64,000 nt of DNA from Bosea sp. 685 (GTDB lineage: Bacteria; Pseudomonadota; Alphaproteobacteria; Rhizobiales; Beijerinckiaceae). Location: positions 6,078,501 through 6,142,500 of the forward strand of contig NZ_CP134779.1 in assembly GCF_031884435.1 (NCBI RefSeq), given 5' to 3'. The position numbers were made by a program, and so were the translations under genes. Positions 48,039 through 56,637 of the stretch are shown here, in pieces. How positions within the stretch are numbered: the first letter of the stretch is position 1; the number at the start of each line of letters is the position of its first letter. The notes under the pieces are model-generated. The model saw only the letters and a program-made list of their open reading frames with translations. It was not told where the DNA came from and did not search any database.

Positions 48039-48869
48039 TCAGCTGCGGGCGGCCGTGGCGAATTGCAGCGGGGTCATGCCGTAGCAGCGCTTGAAGTGCC
48101 TGGTCAGGGCGCTCTGATCGTAGAAGCCGCAATCGACCGCGACATCGGCGATACCAGTGCCTTGAGCGAGGCGGCGGCAAGCCACGTCCAGGCGAAGCTG
48201 CGTGACATAGGCATGGGGCGTCAGCCCCGTCGTCCGCTTGAACAGGCTGATGACCTGATACTGGGTCAGCGCCAGCGCCTGGCTGAGGTCGGAGAGCGAG
48301 AGAGCCTCGTTCAGCCTCGCCCGGATCATGTCGAGGGCCGTCTTCAGCCGGGCGCGATCGCGCGGCGCGGGCTCGATGCGGCCGCCGCCGCTGCCATGGC
48401 GCGCGAACAGCAGCGCGAATGTCGAGATCATCAGCTCATTGGCCTGGAGCGCGTCGCGCCCATCCTGGAGCACGCCGTGCAACTGGAGGAAGCGCGAGAT
48501 CAGGTCGAGATCGGGGAACAGGTTCCGGGTGAAATAAGGCACCGCTTGGATGCCGAGCCCCCGCGCCACCTCGTCGATCGCGGCTTGCTCGAGATAGAGT
48601 GAGCGATAGCGCCATCTCCGGCTCGCTCCCATCCCGCCCGAATGCGGCTCGGCGGGGTTGAAGGCCAGCAGGGTTGAAGCGCTCGCCTGTTCGACAAGCC
48701 CCCTGCTCCTGACGACGGAGCCGCCGAACTCAGTCGCGGCAATGACGAACGCCTCGTGGCGATGCGGAGCGTATTGCTGCGTCTGGAAGTCGGCGCGCAT
48801 CAGGCTCAGGCCATCCAGGCGGTGGTCCCGCCAGTAATGGGCCACATTGAGTGGATCGATGCGCGCCAT
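48039..48869 (-). CDS. AraC family transcriptional regulator
   Basis: 276 aa. An N-terminal AraC-type cupin sensor (about 15-140, with YAPHRHEAFVIAATEFGGSV and FNPAEPHSGG) and a C-terminal double helix-turn-helix (about 175-272, LSDLSQALALTQYQVISLFK, then CGFYDQSALTRHFKRCYGMT). It is convergent with the MHS gene, ends 38 bases from it, and may control the metabolic group. Confidence 0.88.
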   Translation of the reverse strand: MARIDPLNVAHYWRDHRLDGLSLMRADFQTQQYAPHRHEAFVIAATEFGGSVVRSRGLVEQASASTLLAFNPAEPHSGGMGASRRWRYRSLYLEQAAIDEVARGLGIQAVPYFTRNLFPDLDLISRFLQLHGVLQDGRDALQANELMISTFALLFARHGSGGGRIEPAPRDRARLKTALDMIRARLNEALSLSDLSQALALTQYQVISLFKRTTGLTPHAYVTQLRLDVACRRLAQGTGIADVAVDCGFYDQSALTRHFKRCYGMTPLQFATAARS

Positions 48870-48885
48870 CGCAGCTCCCTTCCGA

Positions 48886-49506
48886 TCAGCCGCTCGCTTG
48901 GTTGTCCGCAGGTAGCGTCATGGCGGGTTGGACCATGCGCAGCAGGGCATCGACGAGCTGCTGTATGAATTTTGGGTCGAGGCGGCGCGTGCCGAGCAGG
49001 ATCCGGAACCAGACGGCGCCCGAGAACAGGTCGATGACGAAGTCGGCATTGTCGGGAAAGGCGATTTCCCCGCGATCAGCGGCCCGTTTCAAGATGGAGC
49101 GCAGAATCTCCCGGCGCGGCGCGACATAGGCGTCGTGCAATTGATTGGCGAGGCCGGGATCCGCCTGGGCCTCGGCGATCAGCCCCGAGAGGATGTTGCC
49201 GGCGGGCGTGTCCGCATAAAGCTCGGATAGTCGCTGCAGGAGCCGCGTCAGATCGCTGGCCAGGCTGCCCGCATTCTCGGCCCCGAGGCCGGTGGGGACG
49301 AGCCGGCCATAGACCTCGATGAAGAGCGCGGCCTTGTTGGGCCACCAGCGATAGATCGTCTGCTTGCCGACGCCGGCCTGCGCGGCGATGTCCTCGATCC
49401 CTGCATGGCCGTAGCCGCGCCGGCCAGCAATCTCGGCCGCGGCTGCGAGCACGGCCTCATGGGACTGCGCCGATCGGCGGGGAGCGGTGATGGCGGTAGA
49501 GGTCAT
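48886..49506 (-). CDS. TetR/AcrR family transcriptional regulator
   Basis: 206 aa from the ATG at 49506 (MTSTAITAPRRSAQS). The HTH region reads IEDIAAQAGVGKQTIYRWWP near residues 40-60. The C-terminal half (ILRSILKRAADRGEIAFPDN, FSGAVWFRILLG) matches the TetR_C domain of this group. A palindrome directly upstream of its start (49520-49536) is probably its operator. It diverges from the siderophore reductase gene. Confidence 0.87.
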   Translation of the reverse strand: MTSTAITAPRRSAQSHEAVLAAAAEIAGRRGYGHAGIEDIAAQAGVGKQTIYRWWPNKAALFIEVYGRLVPTGLGAENAGSLASDLTRLLQRLSELYADTPAGNILSGLIAEAQADPGLANQLHDAYVAPRREILRSILKRAADRGEIAFPDNADFVIDLFSGAVWFRILLGTRRLDPKFIQQLVDALLRMVQPAMTLPADNQASG

Positions 49507-49811
49507 GAGCCAAGCTATGCGAGACGGAACGTCTCGTCTAGTCCACCACATACCACCCCGGATTACGTTCGTGCCGACGATGTTTGGACATGTGCAGACA
49601 CTCGACGTCGTTCGGACTTGCCGACATGGCACATCGCCCTACACAAGCGAAAACGATAGAATATGATCCATGCTCAGACCGCTCCTCCGCGCTTCAACGT
49701 GTATAGTTTAGAAATATACCAATGAGATAGTCTTGTAGATCGGTTTTCAACTTGCGCGCGACGACTTATGAGACAGGCCTTGGCGATCCAAGGGCAGGTT
49801 CGGAACGATCG
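49507..49811. other. Divergent promoter region, TetR and siderophore reductase
   Basis: 305 bases, lower in GC, with the palindrome at 49520-49536 near the TetR gene and GTATAGTTTAGAAATATAC (49698-49716) near the reductase. No gene is visible. Confidence 0.5.
49520..49536. promoter_or_regulatory. Candidate TetR operator
   Basis: CGAGACG-GAA-CGTCTCG is a perfect 7-bp inverted repeat with a 3-bp centre, 14 bases upstream of the TetR start codon. Palindromes of the GACG/CGTC type with short centres are usual for this family. Confidence 0.6.
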
Positions 49812-50681
49812 ATGACGCAGCAGATGTTTCACGAAGTAGCGGTCGCGCGGCGCCAGCTGCTGACACCGGGCATGGTGCGGCTGACATTCGCGGGAGACGG
49901 CCTCTCGGCATTTCGCTCCACCGGGATCGGAGACGAATATGTCCGCCTGTTCTTCCCGGATGAGGCGACGGGCGAAACCGTGCTCCCCATCATCGATGGC
50001 GAAGGGCGCTGGACCTATCCGGAAGGCAAGCCGCCGGTCCGCTACTCCACCTATACCGTGCGCCGGTTCGATGCGGCTGCGCGCGAGCTCGACATCGATT
50101 TCGTCGTGCATGAGGGCGGTTTGGCCAGCGAATGGGCGCAGGCCGCTTCGCCCGGGCACCGCATCGTCATCAATAATCCGCGCGGCCTGTATCAGCCGCC
50201 ACCGGATGTCCGCTGGCAGGTGCTGCTGGCCGATGCTACCGGGTTGCCGGCCCTGGCGCGGCTCCTCGAGGACACGCCCGACGATATCGCCAGCCGCGTC
50301 GTCATCGAGGTTGCCGACGCGGCGCACGAACAGGCGCTGCCGCCTCATCCCCGGGCCCTGGTGACCTGGCTGCACGGCTCCGGCAACGGCTTGCGCGCCA
50401 GCAGGCTGGCGGAGATTTTCCAGCGGATTCCGCTACCGGAGGGCTGCGGCTATCTCTGGGGATCGGGCGAGCAGACGGCCATCCGCGCGATCCGCCAGCG
50501 GGCCCGCAAGATGCCCGTCTTCCAGGATGGTCGCAGCAAGCTGATCGCCTACTGGATCGAGGAGGAGGCAGAGGGCCGCGGCCGTCCCGAAGCGCTCGCA
50601 TCCGGGGTCAGCGCCCGGATCGAGGCCGACTGGTCCGGGCTTGTGGAGGCGAAGACGCCGGATCTGGTGAGCATGAGCTGA
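49812..50681 (+). CDS. Siderophore-interacting protein (ferric-siderophore reductase)
   Basis: 289 aa, SIP/ViuB family flavoprotein that reduces ferric siderophores with NAD(P)H in the cytoplasm. The FAD-binding signature is RYSTYTVRRFD near residue 80, then FVVHEGGLASEWAQAASPGH. The C-terminal NAD(P)-binding part contains LLADATGLPALARLL and CGYLWGSGEQTAIRAIRQ. The ATG at 49812 starts the conserved domain; a TTG at 49752 is unlikely. No siderophore transport genes are nearby. Confidence 0.9.
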   Translation: MTQQMFHEVAVARRQLLTPGMVRLTFAGDGLSAFRSTGIGDEYVRLFFPDEATGETVLPIIDGEGRWTYPEGKPPVRYSTYTVRRFDAAARELDIDFVVHEGGLASEWAQAASPGHRIVINNPRGLYQPPPDVRWQVLLADATGLPALARLLEDTPDDIASRVVIEVADAAHEQALPPHPRALVTWLHGSGNGLRASRLAEIFQRIPLPEGCGYLWGSGEQTAIRAIRQRARKMPVFQDGRSKLIAYWIEEEAEGRGRPEALASGVSARIEADWSGLVEAKTPDLVSMS

Positions 50682-50722
50682 TACTGATGGCGTCCGGCGC
50701 TGAGCGATGGCGTTATTCTCCG

Positions 50723-50766
50723 CCGTCATTCCGGGGCACGCCGAAGGCGTGAGCCCGGAATGACGG
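50723..50766. terminator. REP-like long hairpin after the reductase gene
   Basis: CCGTCATTCCGGG and CCCGGAATGACGG (13-bp arms) enclose a second stem CACGCC-GAA-GGCGTG. The CGTCATYCCGG core recurs at 60646 and 61863. It lacks a T tract, so it may be a repeat that slows or ends transcription rather than a classic terminator. Confidence 0.6.
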
Positions 50767-50960
50767 TGGTGGTTCCAACTCAAGTCATCGAGCTCTAGCG
50801 AAGCATCGCTCCAAGAGGGCGATGCTCTCATCCACCCACGAACACAATCATCACCTCGGTCGATCCCACTGCGGGCTCGCGCCGAGGTGGCCCTGTGCTC
50901 AGGCCTGCGGTTTGACAGCCCCGGCGCCCAGGCGCTATGGCTCATTCATAAAATAAAACA

Positions 50961-50978
50961 CGTTCAAAATACTGAACG
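50961..50978. promoter_or_regulatory. Candidate IclR operator
   Basis: CGTTCA-AAATAC-TGAACG is a perfect 6-bp inverted repeat ending 5 bases before the IclR ATG. Its position over the promoter or leader suggests autoregulation. Confidence 0.55.
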
Positions 50979-50983
50979 ACGGG

Positions 50984-51775
50984 ATGAGGCGACGGATGAG
51001 TGGGCGAGGCGCTGAGCGCATCCTCGAATTCATCGAATGGCTGGCGCGCCGCTACGAGCCGGCGACGCTTGCCGAGATCACGCAGGCGATGGCGGTGCCC
51101 AAGAGCAGCGCGCTCATGCTACTGCGCTCGCTGGTTTCGGCCGGCTATGTGCTGCGGCAGCCCGACGGGCTTTATGTGCTGATCCGCTTGCCGGGCGAGC
51201 CTTCTCCCGGGCAGCAGGGCTGGGGCACGATCCTGCGGGTTGTCGAACCCGTCCTGCGCGAGGCCGTCAACGCTGCCCGCGAGTCGGGCTTCATCGCCAT
51301 CCTGACCGAAGGCAAGGTCCGTTATCTCAACAAGCTCCTGCCCCTGCGCGAGATCCGCTACGACCGGGACATCTCGCATGCGCGCACCTTGCACGAAGTC
51401 GCCAGCGGCATCGTCCTGCTGACGGGAATGAGCCAGGCTGAGCGCGAGGCCTATCTCGCCGGGCTCGATGACGCGACGGCGGCAACCGTGAGGGCGCATG
51501 TCGAAGCCGCCAGGCGCGACGGCGCCTTCGTCAATCTCAAGGGCGTCGTCGAAGGCGCAGCCGGAATCGCGGCGCCGATCCTGTCGCAGGACGGCAGGGT
51601 CGTCGCCGCCCTCAACATCTCGGGACCGCGTGAGCGGATCGCGCAAGACCAAGAGCGCCTGAAGGCGCTGACCATCGCCGCCGCCGCGCAGGCAAGCCAC
51701 GAGCTTGCGAAGCGCTCGGCGTTCTTTGCGAAAAACACAGGGAGAAACGACCGTGATCAAGGGCCTTCTGACTAG
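50984..51775 (+). CDS. IclR family transcriptional regulator
   Basis: 263 aa. N-terminal winged helix (about 10-65, LAEITQAMAVPKSSALMLLR) and C-terminal IclR effector domain (about 80-250) with LHEVASGIVLLTGMSQAERE and GIAAPILSQDGRVVAALNIS. IclR proteins sense small organic or aromatic acids. An alternative ATG is at 50996. It overlaps the binding-protein gene by 23 bases and heads the catabolic run, so it is the likely regulator of the ABC transporter and downstream enzymes. Confidence 0.9.
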   Translation: MRRRMSGRGAERILEFIEWLARRYEPATLAEITQAMAVPKSSALMLLRSLVSAGYVLRQPDGLYVLIRLPGEPSPGQQGWGTILRVVEPVLREAVNAARESGFIAILTEGKVRYLNKLLPLREIRYDRDISHARTLHEVASGIVLLTGMSQAEREAYLAGLDDATAATVRAHVEAARRDGAFVNLKGVVEGAAGIAAPILSQDGRVVAALNISGPRERIAQDQERLKALTIAAAAQASHELAKRSAFFAKNTGRNDRDQGPSD

Positions 51776-52862
51776 TCTGTTCGCTGCCGCCGCGCTGGTG
51801 GCCTCGCCTGGCATCGGCTCGGCGCAGGCGCCGGCCACGCCAAGCTATTATCCCGCCGATTACGGCGCGACGATCGAGGCGTCGCGCAAGGAAAACGGGC
51901 TCGTCATCTATTCCAACATGGCGAACAACAACTGGAAGCCAGTGCTCGACGGCTTCCGCCAGATCTATCCCTGGATCAAGGTCGAGACGCTCGATCTCGG
52001 CTCGGGCACCGTGCATTCGCGCTGGGAGGCCGAGGCCGGTAGCGGCGCGCGCACGGCCGATCTGCTGATCTCCGGCGCCAATGACCGCTGGGCCGCCTAT
52101 GGCTTGGACGGGCGCATGCTCGACTACAGGAGCCCCGAGGCCGAGAAGGTGCCCGCCTTCGGCAAGCCCTATCCCGGCGTGTTCGTGGCCTCGTCCGATC
52201 CGCTGGTGCTGACCTACAACACGGCACTTCTGAAGGAGGGCCAGCGGCCGACAGGCCTCGCCTCGCTCGCCAAGATGGCCGCGGCCGATCCGGGAACCTA
52301 TAAGGGCCGGATCACCACCTATGACGCGGCGCGCAATTCCTTCGGCCTCGCGGCCTGGTGGCAGACCTTGCACGAGAAGGGCGATGCCGGCTGGGCGGCC
52401 TTGCGCACGATCGGGCCGATGATCCGCGGCGAGGTCTCGGGCGGGCCGATGAACGAGAAGATCGCGGCCGGCGAATATGTCGTCGGCATCGCGGTCTCCG
52501 GCATCACCATCTTCCCGCGCCTCGACGAGCCGGGCGGCAAGATCCTCGGCTTCGCCTTCCCCGATGACGGCACGCCGGTGATGCTGCGCGGCATGGGCAT
52601 TCCCAAGCAGGCGGCCAACATCAATTCCGCCAAGCTCTTTCTCGATTTCCTGCTCAGCAACAAGGGCCAGACCCTGCTCGGCAAGGGCGGTCTCGTGCCC
52701 TATCGCGAGGACGTGGCGGAAAGCGAGGTCCGCTACACCTATCAGGGCATCGCCCAGAAGGTCGGCGAGAAGAACATGATCGTCGTCGGCTTCGACAAGG
52801 CGCTGATCGAGCAAGCCAAACCCTTCGTCGAGAAATGGAACGCCGCCATGCAGGGCCGCTGA
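51753..52862 (+). CDS. ABC transporter substrate-binding protein (iron/organic acid type)
   Basis: 369 aa from a GTG start at 51753 with GGAGA upstream. Signal peptide (MIKGLLTSLFAAAALVASPG, ending SAQA), then a bilobal binding protein of family 1 (ENGLVIYSNMANNNWKPVLD, VLTYNTALLKEGQRP, GVAVSG-like GIAVSGITIFPRLDEPGG). Relatives bind Fe3+ or phosphonates and organic acids. It starts inside the IclR gene end, a tight coupling. Confidence 0.85.
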   Translation: MIKGLLTSLFAAAALVASPGIGSAQAPATPSYYPADYGATIEASRKENGLVIYSNMANNNWKPVLDGFRQIYPWIKVETLDLGSGTVHSRWEAEAGSGARTADLLISGANDRWAAYGLDGRMLDYRSPEAEKVPAFGKPYPGVFVASSDPLVLTYNTALLKEGQRPTGLASLAKMAAADPGTYKGRITTYDAARNSFGLAAWWQTLHEKGDAGWAALRTIGPMIRGEVSGGPMNEKIAAGEYVVGIAVSGITIFPRLDEPGGKILGFAFPDDGTPVMLRGMGIPKQAANINSAKLFLDFLLSNKGQTLLGKGGLVPYREDVAESEVRYTYQGIAQKVGEKNMIVVGFDKALIEQAKPFVEKWNAAMQGR

Positions 52863-52905
52863 GGCCGTCCGCACGCCGCAGCCGCTGCCGCTGCGGCCAT
52901 TCCGA

Positions 52906-52935
52906 CCACAAGGTTGCCGATCACAAGGTTCGCCC
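52906..52935. repeat. Short tandem duplication before the permease gene
   Basis: Two 15-bp units share CACAAGGTT (52907-52915 and 52922-52930); the second ends just before the permease ATG at 52940. Confidence 0.55.
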
Positions 52936-52939
52936 CATC

Positions 52940-54646
52940 ATGGATGCCGCCCTCGAGCGAACGGGCTTCGACCGTTCGCGCCTGATCTTCTGGAGCGTCG
53001 CCGCGCTGACGACGCTGCTCGTCATCGGGCCGATCGCGCCGATCGCGATGCAAGCCTTCCTGAGCAAGCCGCTCTATGACGCTTCGGCTGCGCTGACCGC
53101 AGGCAATTTCGGCCGCCTGGTCACTGAAGCCGGCATCGGCGAGATCGCGCTCAACACGGTGATCTTCGTGGTTGTTTCGACCATCTTCGCCCAGGTCTTC
53201 GGGGCGCTCGCCGCGATCGTGATCGGGCGCACCAACCTGCCGGGCAAAGGCTGGCTCGGCGAGATCCTGGTCTGGCCGCTCTTCGTCAGCCATCTCGTCA
53301 TCGCCTTTGGCTGGCTCACCATGTACGGCCCCTCGGGCTACGTCACGCTGGCGGTGCGGAGCTGGACCGGCGTGACGCCGTGGGACCTCTATTCCCTCTC
53401 CGGCATGGGCGTCGTCGCCGGGCTGTCGCAGGCGCCGCTCGCCTATCTCATGTGCCTGGGCGCCGTCAGCAAGGCCGATGCGCAGCTCGAGGCGGCGGCG
53501 CGCTCGGTCGGCGCCGGTCCGTTCCGGGCGCTGTGGAGCGTGACCGTGCCGATGATGCGCCCGGCCCTGATCTATTCGACCGTGCTGAACTTCGTCGTCG
53601 CAATCGAGATGCTCTCGATCCCGCTCCTGTTCGGCGCCCCCAACAAGATCGAGACCATCACCAGCTTCCTCTATGACAAGGGCATCAACGCCGCCGTCCA
53701 GCCCGATTACGGCATCGTCGGCGCCGCCGCGCTCATCCTGCTGGCGATCGTCGCCTTGCTGGTCTGGCTCCAGGGCCGCCTCATGGTCGGCAGCAACCGC
53801 TTCGTCACCGTGCGCGGCAAGGCGAGCCGGCCTGCTCTGCTCGATCTCGGCCGCTGGCGCTGGATCGTCTTCGCGGCGGTGTTCGCCTATGTCTTCTTCA
53901 CCATCGTCCTCGTCTTCGCCGGCACGCTGATGCGGGCGAGCGTGAGCTTCCTGACCCCGCTCGTGCCGTTCTGGACGCTGCTGACGACGAAGAATTTCGA
54001 CCTGATCCTGCAGACGCCGAATTATATGCGCTCGATCGGCAATTCGGTGCTGATCTCATTGATCGGCGGCGTGATCGGTACTGCTCTGGTCGCGATCATC
54101 ACGCTGGTCTCGCGCCGCTCCGAGTTCAAGGGCGCGCGCCCGCTGGAATACATCGCGCTGTTCCCGCGCTCGCTGCCCGGCATCATCGCCGGCCTCGGCT
54201 TCTTCTACGCGGTGATCTGGGTGCCGGGGCTCGATGCGATCCGCGGCACGATCTGGATCCTGATCCTCGCCTTCATGGTGCGCTACATCCCGGTGGGCTT
54301 CGGCACGATCGCGCCGGCGCTGGCCCAGATCGGCGACGAGCTCGATCGCGGCGCGCGCATCTCCGGCGCCGACTGGTGGACGACGGTGACGCGTATCATC
54401 GCACCGCTGCTCAAGCCGGCGCTGTTCTCGACCTTCGCGCTGCTCTTCATCCACTTCTTCAAAGAGTATGTGACGGCCGTCTTCCTGTTCCAGCCCGGCT
54501 CCGAGATCATCGGTACGACGATGCTGCAGCTCTGGGCCCAGGGCGATAACGGCCCCGTCTCGGCTCTCGCGACCATCCAGGTCGTCATCACCGCCATCTT
54601 CGTGCTGGTCGCACGCCGCGTCCTGGGAGCCAAAATCTATGGCTGA
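52940..54646 (+). CDS. ABC transporter permease, two fused permease domains
   Basis: 568 aa with about 12 hydrophobic helices in two similar halves, each with an EAA loop that contacts the ATPase: EAAARSVGAGPFRALWSVTV in the first, and DRGARISGADWWTTVTRIIA in the second. The fused arrangement matches FbpB-type ferric permeases and their relatives for phosphonate or thiamine. The ATG at 52940 (MDAALERTG) was chosen; the frame upstream is a shadow. It overlaps the ATPase by 8 bases. Confidence 0.9.
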   Translation: MDAALERTGFDRSRLIFWSVAALTTLLVIGPIAPIAMQAFLSKPLYDASAALTAGNFGRLVTEAGIGEIALNTVIFVVVSTIFAQVFGALAAIVIGRTNLPGKGWLGEILVWPLFVSHLVIAFGWLTMYGPSGYVTLAVRSWTGVTPWDLYSLSGMGVVAGLSQAPLAYLMCLGAVSKADAQLEAAARSVGAGPFRALWSVTVPMMRPALIYSTVLNFVVAIEMLSIPLLFGAPNKIETITSFLYDKGINAAVQPDYGIVGAAALILLAIVALLVWLQGRLMVGSNRFVTVRGKASRPALLDLGRWRWIVFAAVFAYVFFTIVLVFAGTLMRASVSFLTPLVPFWTLLTTKNFDLILQTPNYMRSIGNSVLISLIGGVIGTALVAIITLVSRRSEFKGARPLEYIALFPRSLPGIIAGLGFFYAVIWVPGLDAIRGTIWILILAFMVRYIPVGFGTIAPALAQIGDELDRGARISGADWWTTVTRIIAPLLKPALFSTFALLFIHFFKEYVTAVFLFQPGSEIIGTTMLQLWAQGDNGPVSALATIQVVITAIFVLVARRVLGAKIYG

Positions 54647-55715
54647 TCTCGTTCTCGACCGTCTCACCATCGCCTATGGCGACGTCAATGCCGTCGACGA
54701 CATCTCGCTCACCGTCCCCTCCGGCGAGTTCCTGACGCTGCTCGGCCCCTCCGGCTGCGGCAAATCGACGACATTGTTTGCGATCTCGGGCCTGAATGAA
54801 GCGACCTCCGGCACGATCCGCATCGGCGACAAGGTCTTCTTCGACGGCGCCAAGGGCATTGCCGTGCCGCCGGAGAAGCGCAATATCGGCCTCGTCTTCC
54901 AGAGCTACGCGCTCTGGCCGCACAAGACGGTGGCGCAGAACCTCTCCTTCCCGCTGGAGCTGCGCAAGGTCGGGCGCGCCGAGCGCGACAGCCGCATCAA
55001 GGAAGGGCTCGATCTCGTCGAGATGGGCAAATATGCCGAGCGCTATCCCTTCGAGCTCTCCGGCGGCCAGCAGCAGCGCGTCGCGCTGGCGCGCGCTTTG
55101 GTCTATCGGCCGCGGCTGCTGCTGCTGGACGAGCCCTTGTCCAATCTCGACGCCAAATTGCGCGAGCGGGCCCGAATCTGGCTGCGTGAATTGCAGGAAC
55201 GGCTCAACGTCACGACGATCTACGTCACTCACGACCAGTCGGAGGCGCTCGCGGTATCCGATCGCATCGCGGTGATGAGCATGGGCAAGATCCAGCAACT
55301 GGGCACGCCGACCGATATCTACGAGCGCCCGGCCAACGCCTTCGTCGCCGATTTCATCGGTTCGGCCAATTTCATCGAGGCGGAGCTTGTCGGCCGCTCC
55401 GCCGGGCAGGCGCAATTGCGGCTCGGCGACGGCACGCAGCTCGTCGCCAGCTCCTGCCCCGAGGCGATCAATGGCAAGCTCGTCCTGGCGGTGCGGCCCG
55501 AGCGCATCGAACTGACCGATGCTCCCGGCGCGAATGTGCTCGGGGCGCGGATCACGCACAGCTCCTATCTCGGCTCGGTCCATGAGCACGAAATGACGGG
55601 GCAAGGCTTCAGGCTGCGTGTCCAGACCAGCCGGGCGGTGAGCTCACCAGAGGTGCTGGTCCGCATCCCGCCGGAAGCGATCATGATCTTCCAGAACGGC
55701 CCCGAAGCGCTTTGA
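54639..55715 (+). CDS. ABC transporter ATP-binding protein
   Basis: 358 aa. Walker A GPSGCGKSTTLFAISGL near residue 34, signature LSGGQQQRVALARALVYRP near 140, Walker B LLLLDEPLSNLDAKLRERAR, and H-loop VTHDQSEALAVSDRI. A C-terminal TOBE domain (about 275-350) is present. It powers the importer with the two preceding genes. The gene ends in a 16-bp tandem duplication that repeats the stop codon region. Confidence 0.94.
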   Translation: MADLVLDRLTIAYGDVNAVDDISLTVPSGEFLTLLGPSGCGKSTTLFAISGLNEATSGTIRIGDKVFFDGAKGIAVPPEKRNIGLVFQSYALWPHKTVAQNLSFPLELRKVGRAERDSRIKEGLDLVEMGKYAERYPFELSGGQQQRVALARALVYRPRLLLLDEPLSNLDAKLRERARIWLRELQERLNVTTIYVTHDQSEALAVSDRIAVMSMGKIQQLGTPTDIYERPANAFVADFIGSANFIEAELVGRSAGQAQLRLGDGTQLVASSCPEAINGKLVLAVRPERIELTDAPGANVLGARITHSSYLGSVHEHEMTGQGFRLRVQTSRAVSSPEVLVRIPPEAIMIFQNGPEAL

Positions 55716-55741
55716 ACAAGGGACCCGCTTTGAACAAGGGA
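55708..55741. repeat. Tandem duplication spanning the ATPase stop
   Basis: CGCTTTGAACAAGGGA occurs at 55708-55723 and 55726-55741 (18-bp period). The first copy includes the ATPase stop codon, the second supplies AAGGGA before the next ATG at 55750. Confidence 0.75.
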
Positions 55742-55749
55742 TCTTCGCC

Positions 55750-56634
55750 ATGCTGATGCGCAGCAAGCTCTTCGTCCCCGGCTCGCGGCCGGAGCTCTTC
55801 GCCAAGGCGGCCGGCTCGGCTGCGGATTCGCTGTCCTTCGATCTGGAGGATGCCGTCGCCGAAGAGCGTAAGGACGAAGCCCGGGCCCAGCTCGCGGCGT
55901 TCCTGCGCGCTCCCGAAGCCGCGCGCGGCAAGACCGTCGTCGTGCGCGTCAATGCGCTGCGCACCCGGCATTTCCAAGCGGATATGGCGGCGGTGGTCAT
56001 GCCGAGCGTGCACCTCGTCAACCTGCCGATGGTCGAGGATGCCGAGACGGTGCGGCAGGCTGCCCAGCTGCTCGACACGCTTGATGCCGCGGCTGGTCGT
56101 ACCCAGCCGACCGGGCTGCTGGTCAATATCGAGACGCCGAAGGCCTTGCGCCGGGCGGCCGAACTCGCAACCGCCCATCCCCGCGTCGTCGGGCTCCAGA
56201 TCGGCTATGCCGACCTGCTCGAACCGACAGGGATCGACCGGCGCGACGAGGCGGCGCTGGCGCATATCCGCGTTGCCGTCCGCCTCGCCGCCGCTGAAGC
56301 CGGCATCGCGGCCTATGACGGTGCCTTCGGCGGGGTCAATGACCCCGACGGATACCGCGCCGAGTGCGCGGCGGCCCGGCGCCATGGCTTCGCCGGCAAG
56401 AGCTGCATCCATCCAAGCCAGATCGCGATCGCCAATGAGAGCTTCATGCCCACGGCGGTCGAGATCGCCCGCGCCCGGACGATCCTGGCTGCCGCCGAGG
56501 AGGCGCAAGCCAAAGGCGTCGGCGCCTATATGGTCGATGGCCAGATGATCGACGCGCCCTTTCTGACTCGCGCCCGCGCCATCGTCGCCTTGGCCGATGC
56601 GGCCGAGCGCGCGCAGACCAATCCGGACATCTGA
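55750..56634 (+). CDS. CitE-like CoA-ester lyase (HpcH/HpaI family)
   Basis: 294 aa of the citrate lyase beta-subunit superfamily. SKLFVPGSRPELFAKAAG, SFDLEDAVAEERKDEAR and VRVNALRTRH at the start, LVNIETPKALRRAAELA with the metal-binding Glu, GLQIGYADLL and GKSCIHPSQIAI are all present. Stand-alone members split malyl-, citramalyl- or hydroxymethylglutaryl-type CoA esters or free acids. It is followed after 3 bases by a CoA-transferase, so a CoA-activated hydroxy-diacid is a natural guess. Confidence 0.88.
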   Translation: MLMRSKLFVPGSRPELFAKAAGSAADSLSFDLEDAVAEERKDEARAQLAAFLRAPEAARGKTVVVRVNALRTRHFQADMAAVVMPSVHLVNLPMVEDAETVRQAAQLLDTLDAAAGRTQPTGLLVNIETPKALRRAAELATAHPRVVGLQIGYADLLEPTGIDRRDEAALAHIRVAVRLAAAEAGIAAYDGAFGGVNDPDGYRAECAAARRHGFAGKSCIHPSQIAIANESFMPTAVEIARARTILAAAEEAQAKGVGAYMVDGQMIDAPFLTRARAIVALADAAERAQTNPDI

Positions 56635-56637
56635 GAC

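Larger units (their letters stand above)
50682..50983. other. Intergenic region before the IclR gene
   Basis: 302 bases holding a REP-like hairpin (50723-50766) near the left and the candidate IclR operator (50961-50978) at the right. No gene is seen. Confidence 0.6.
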
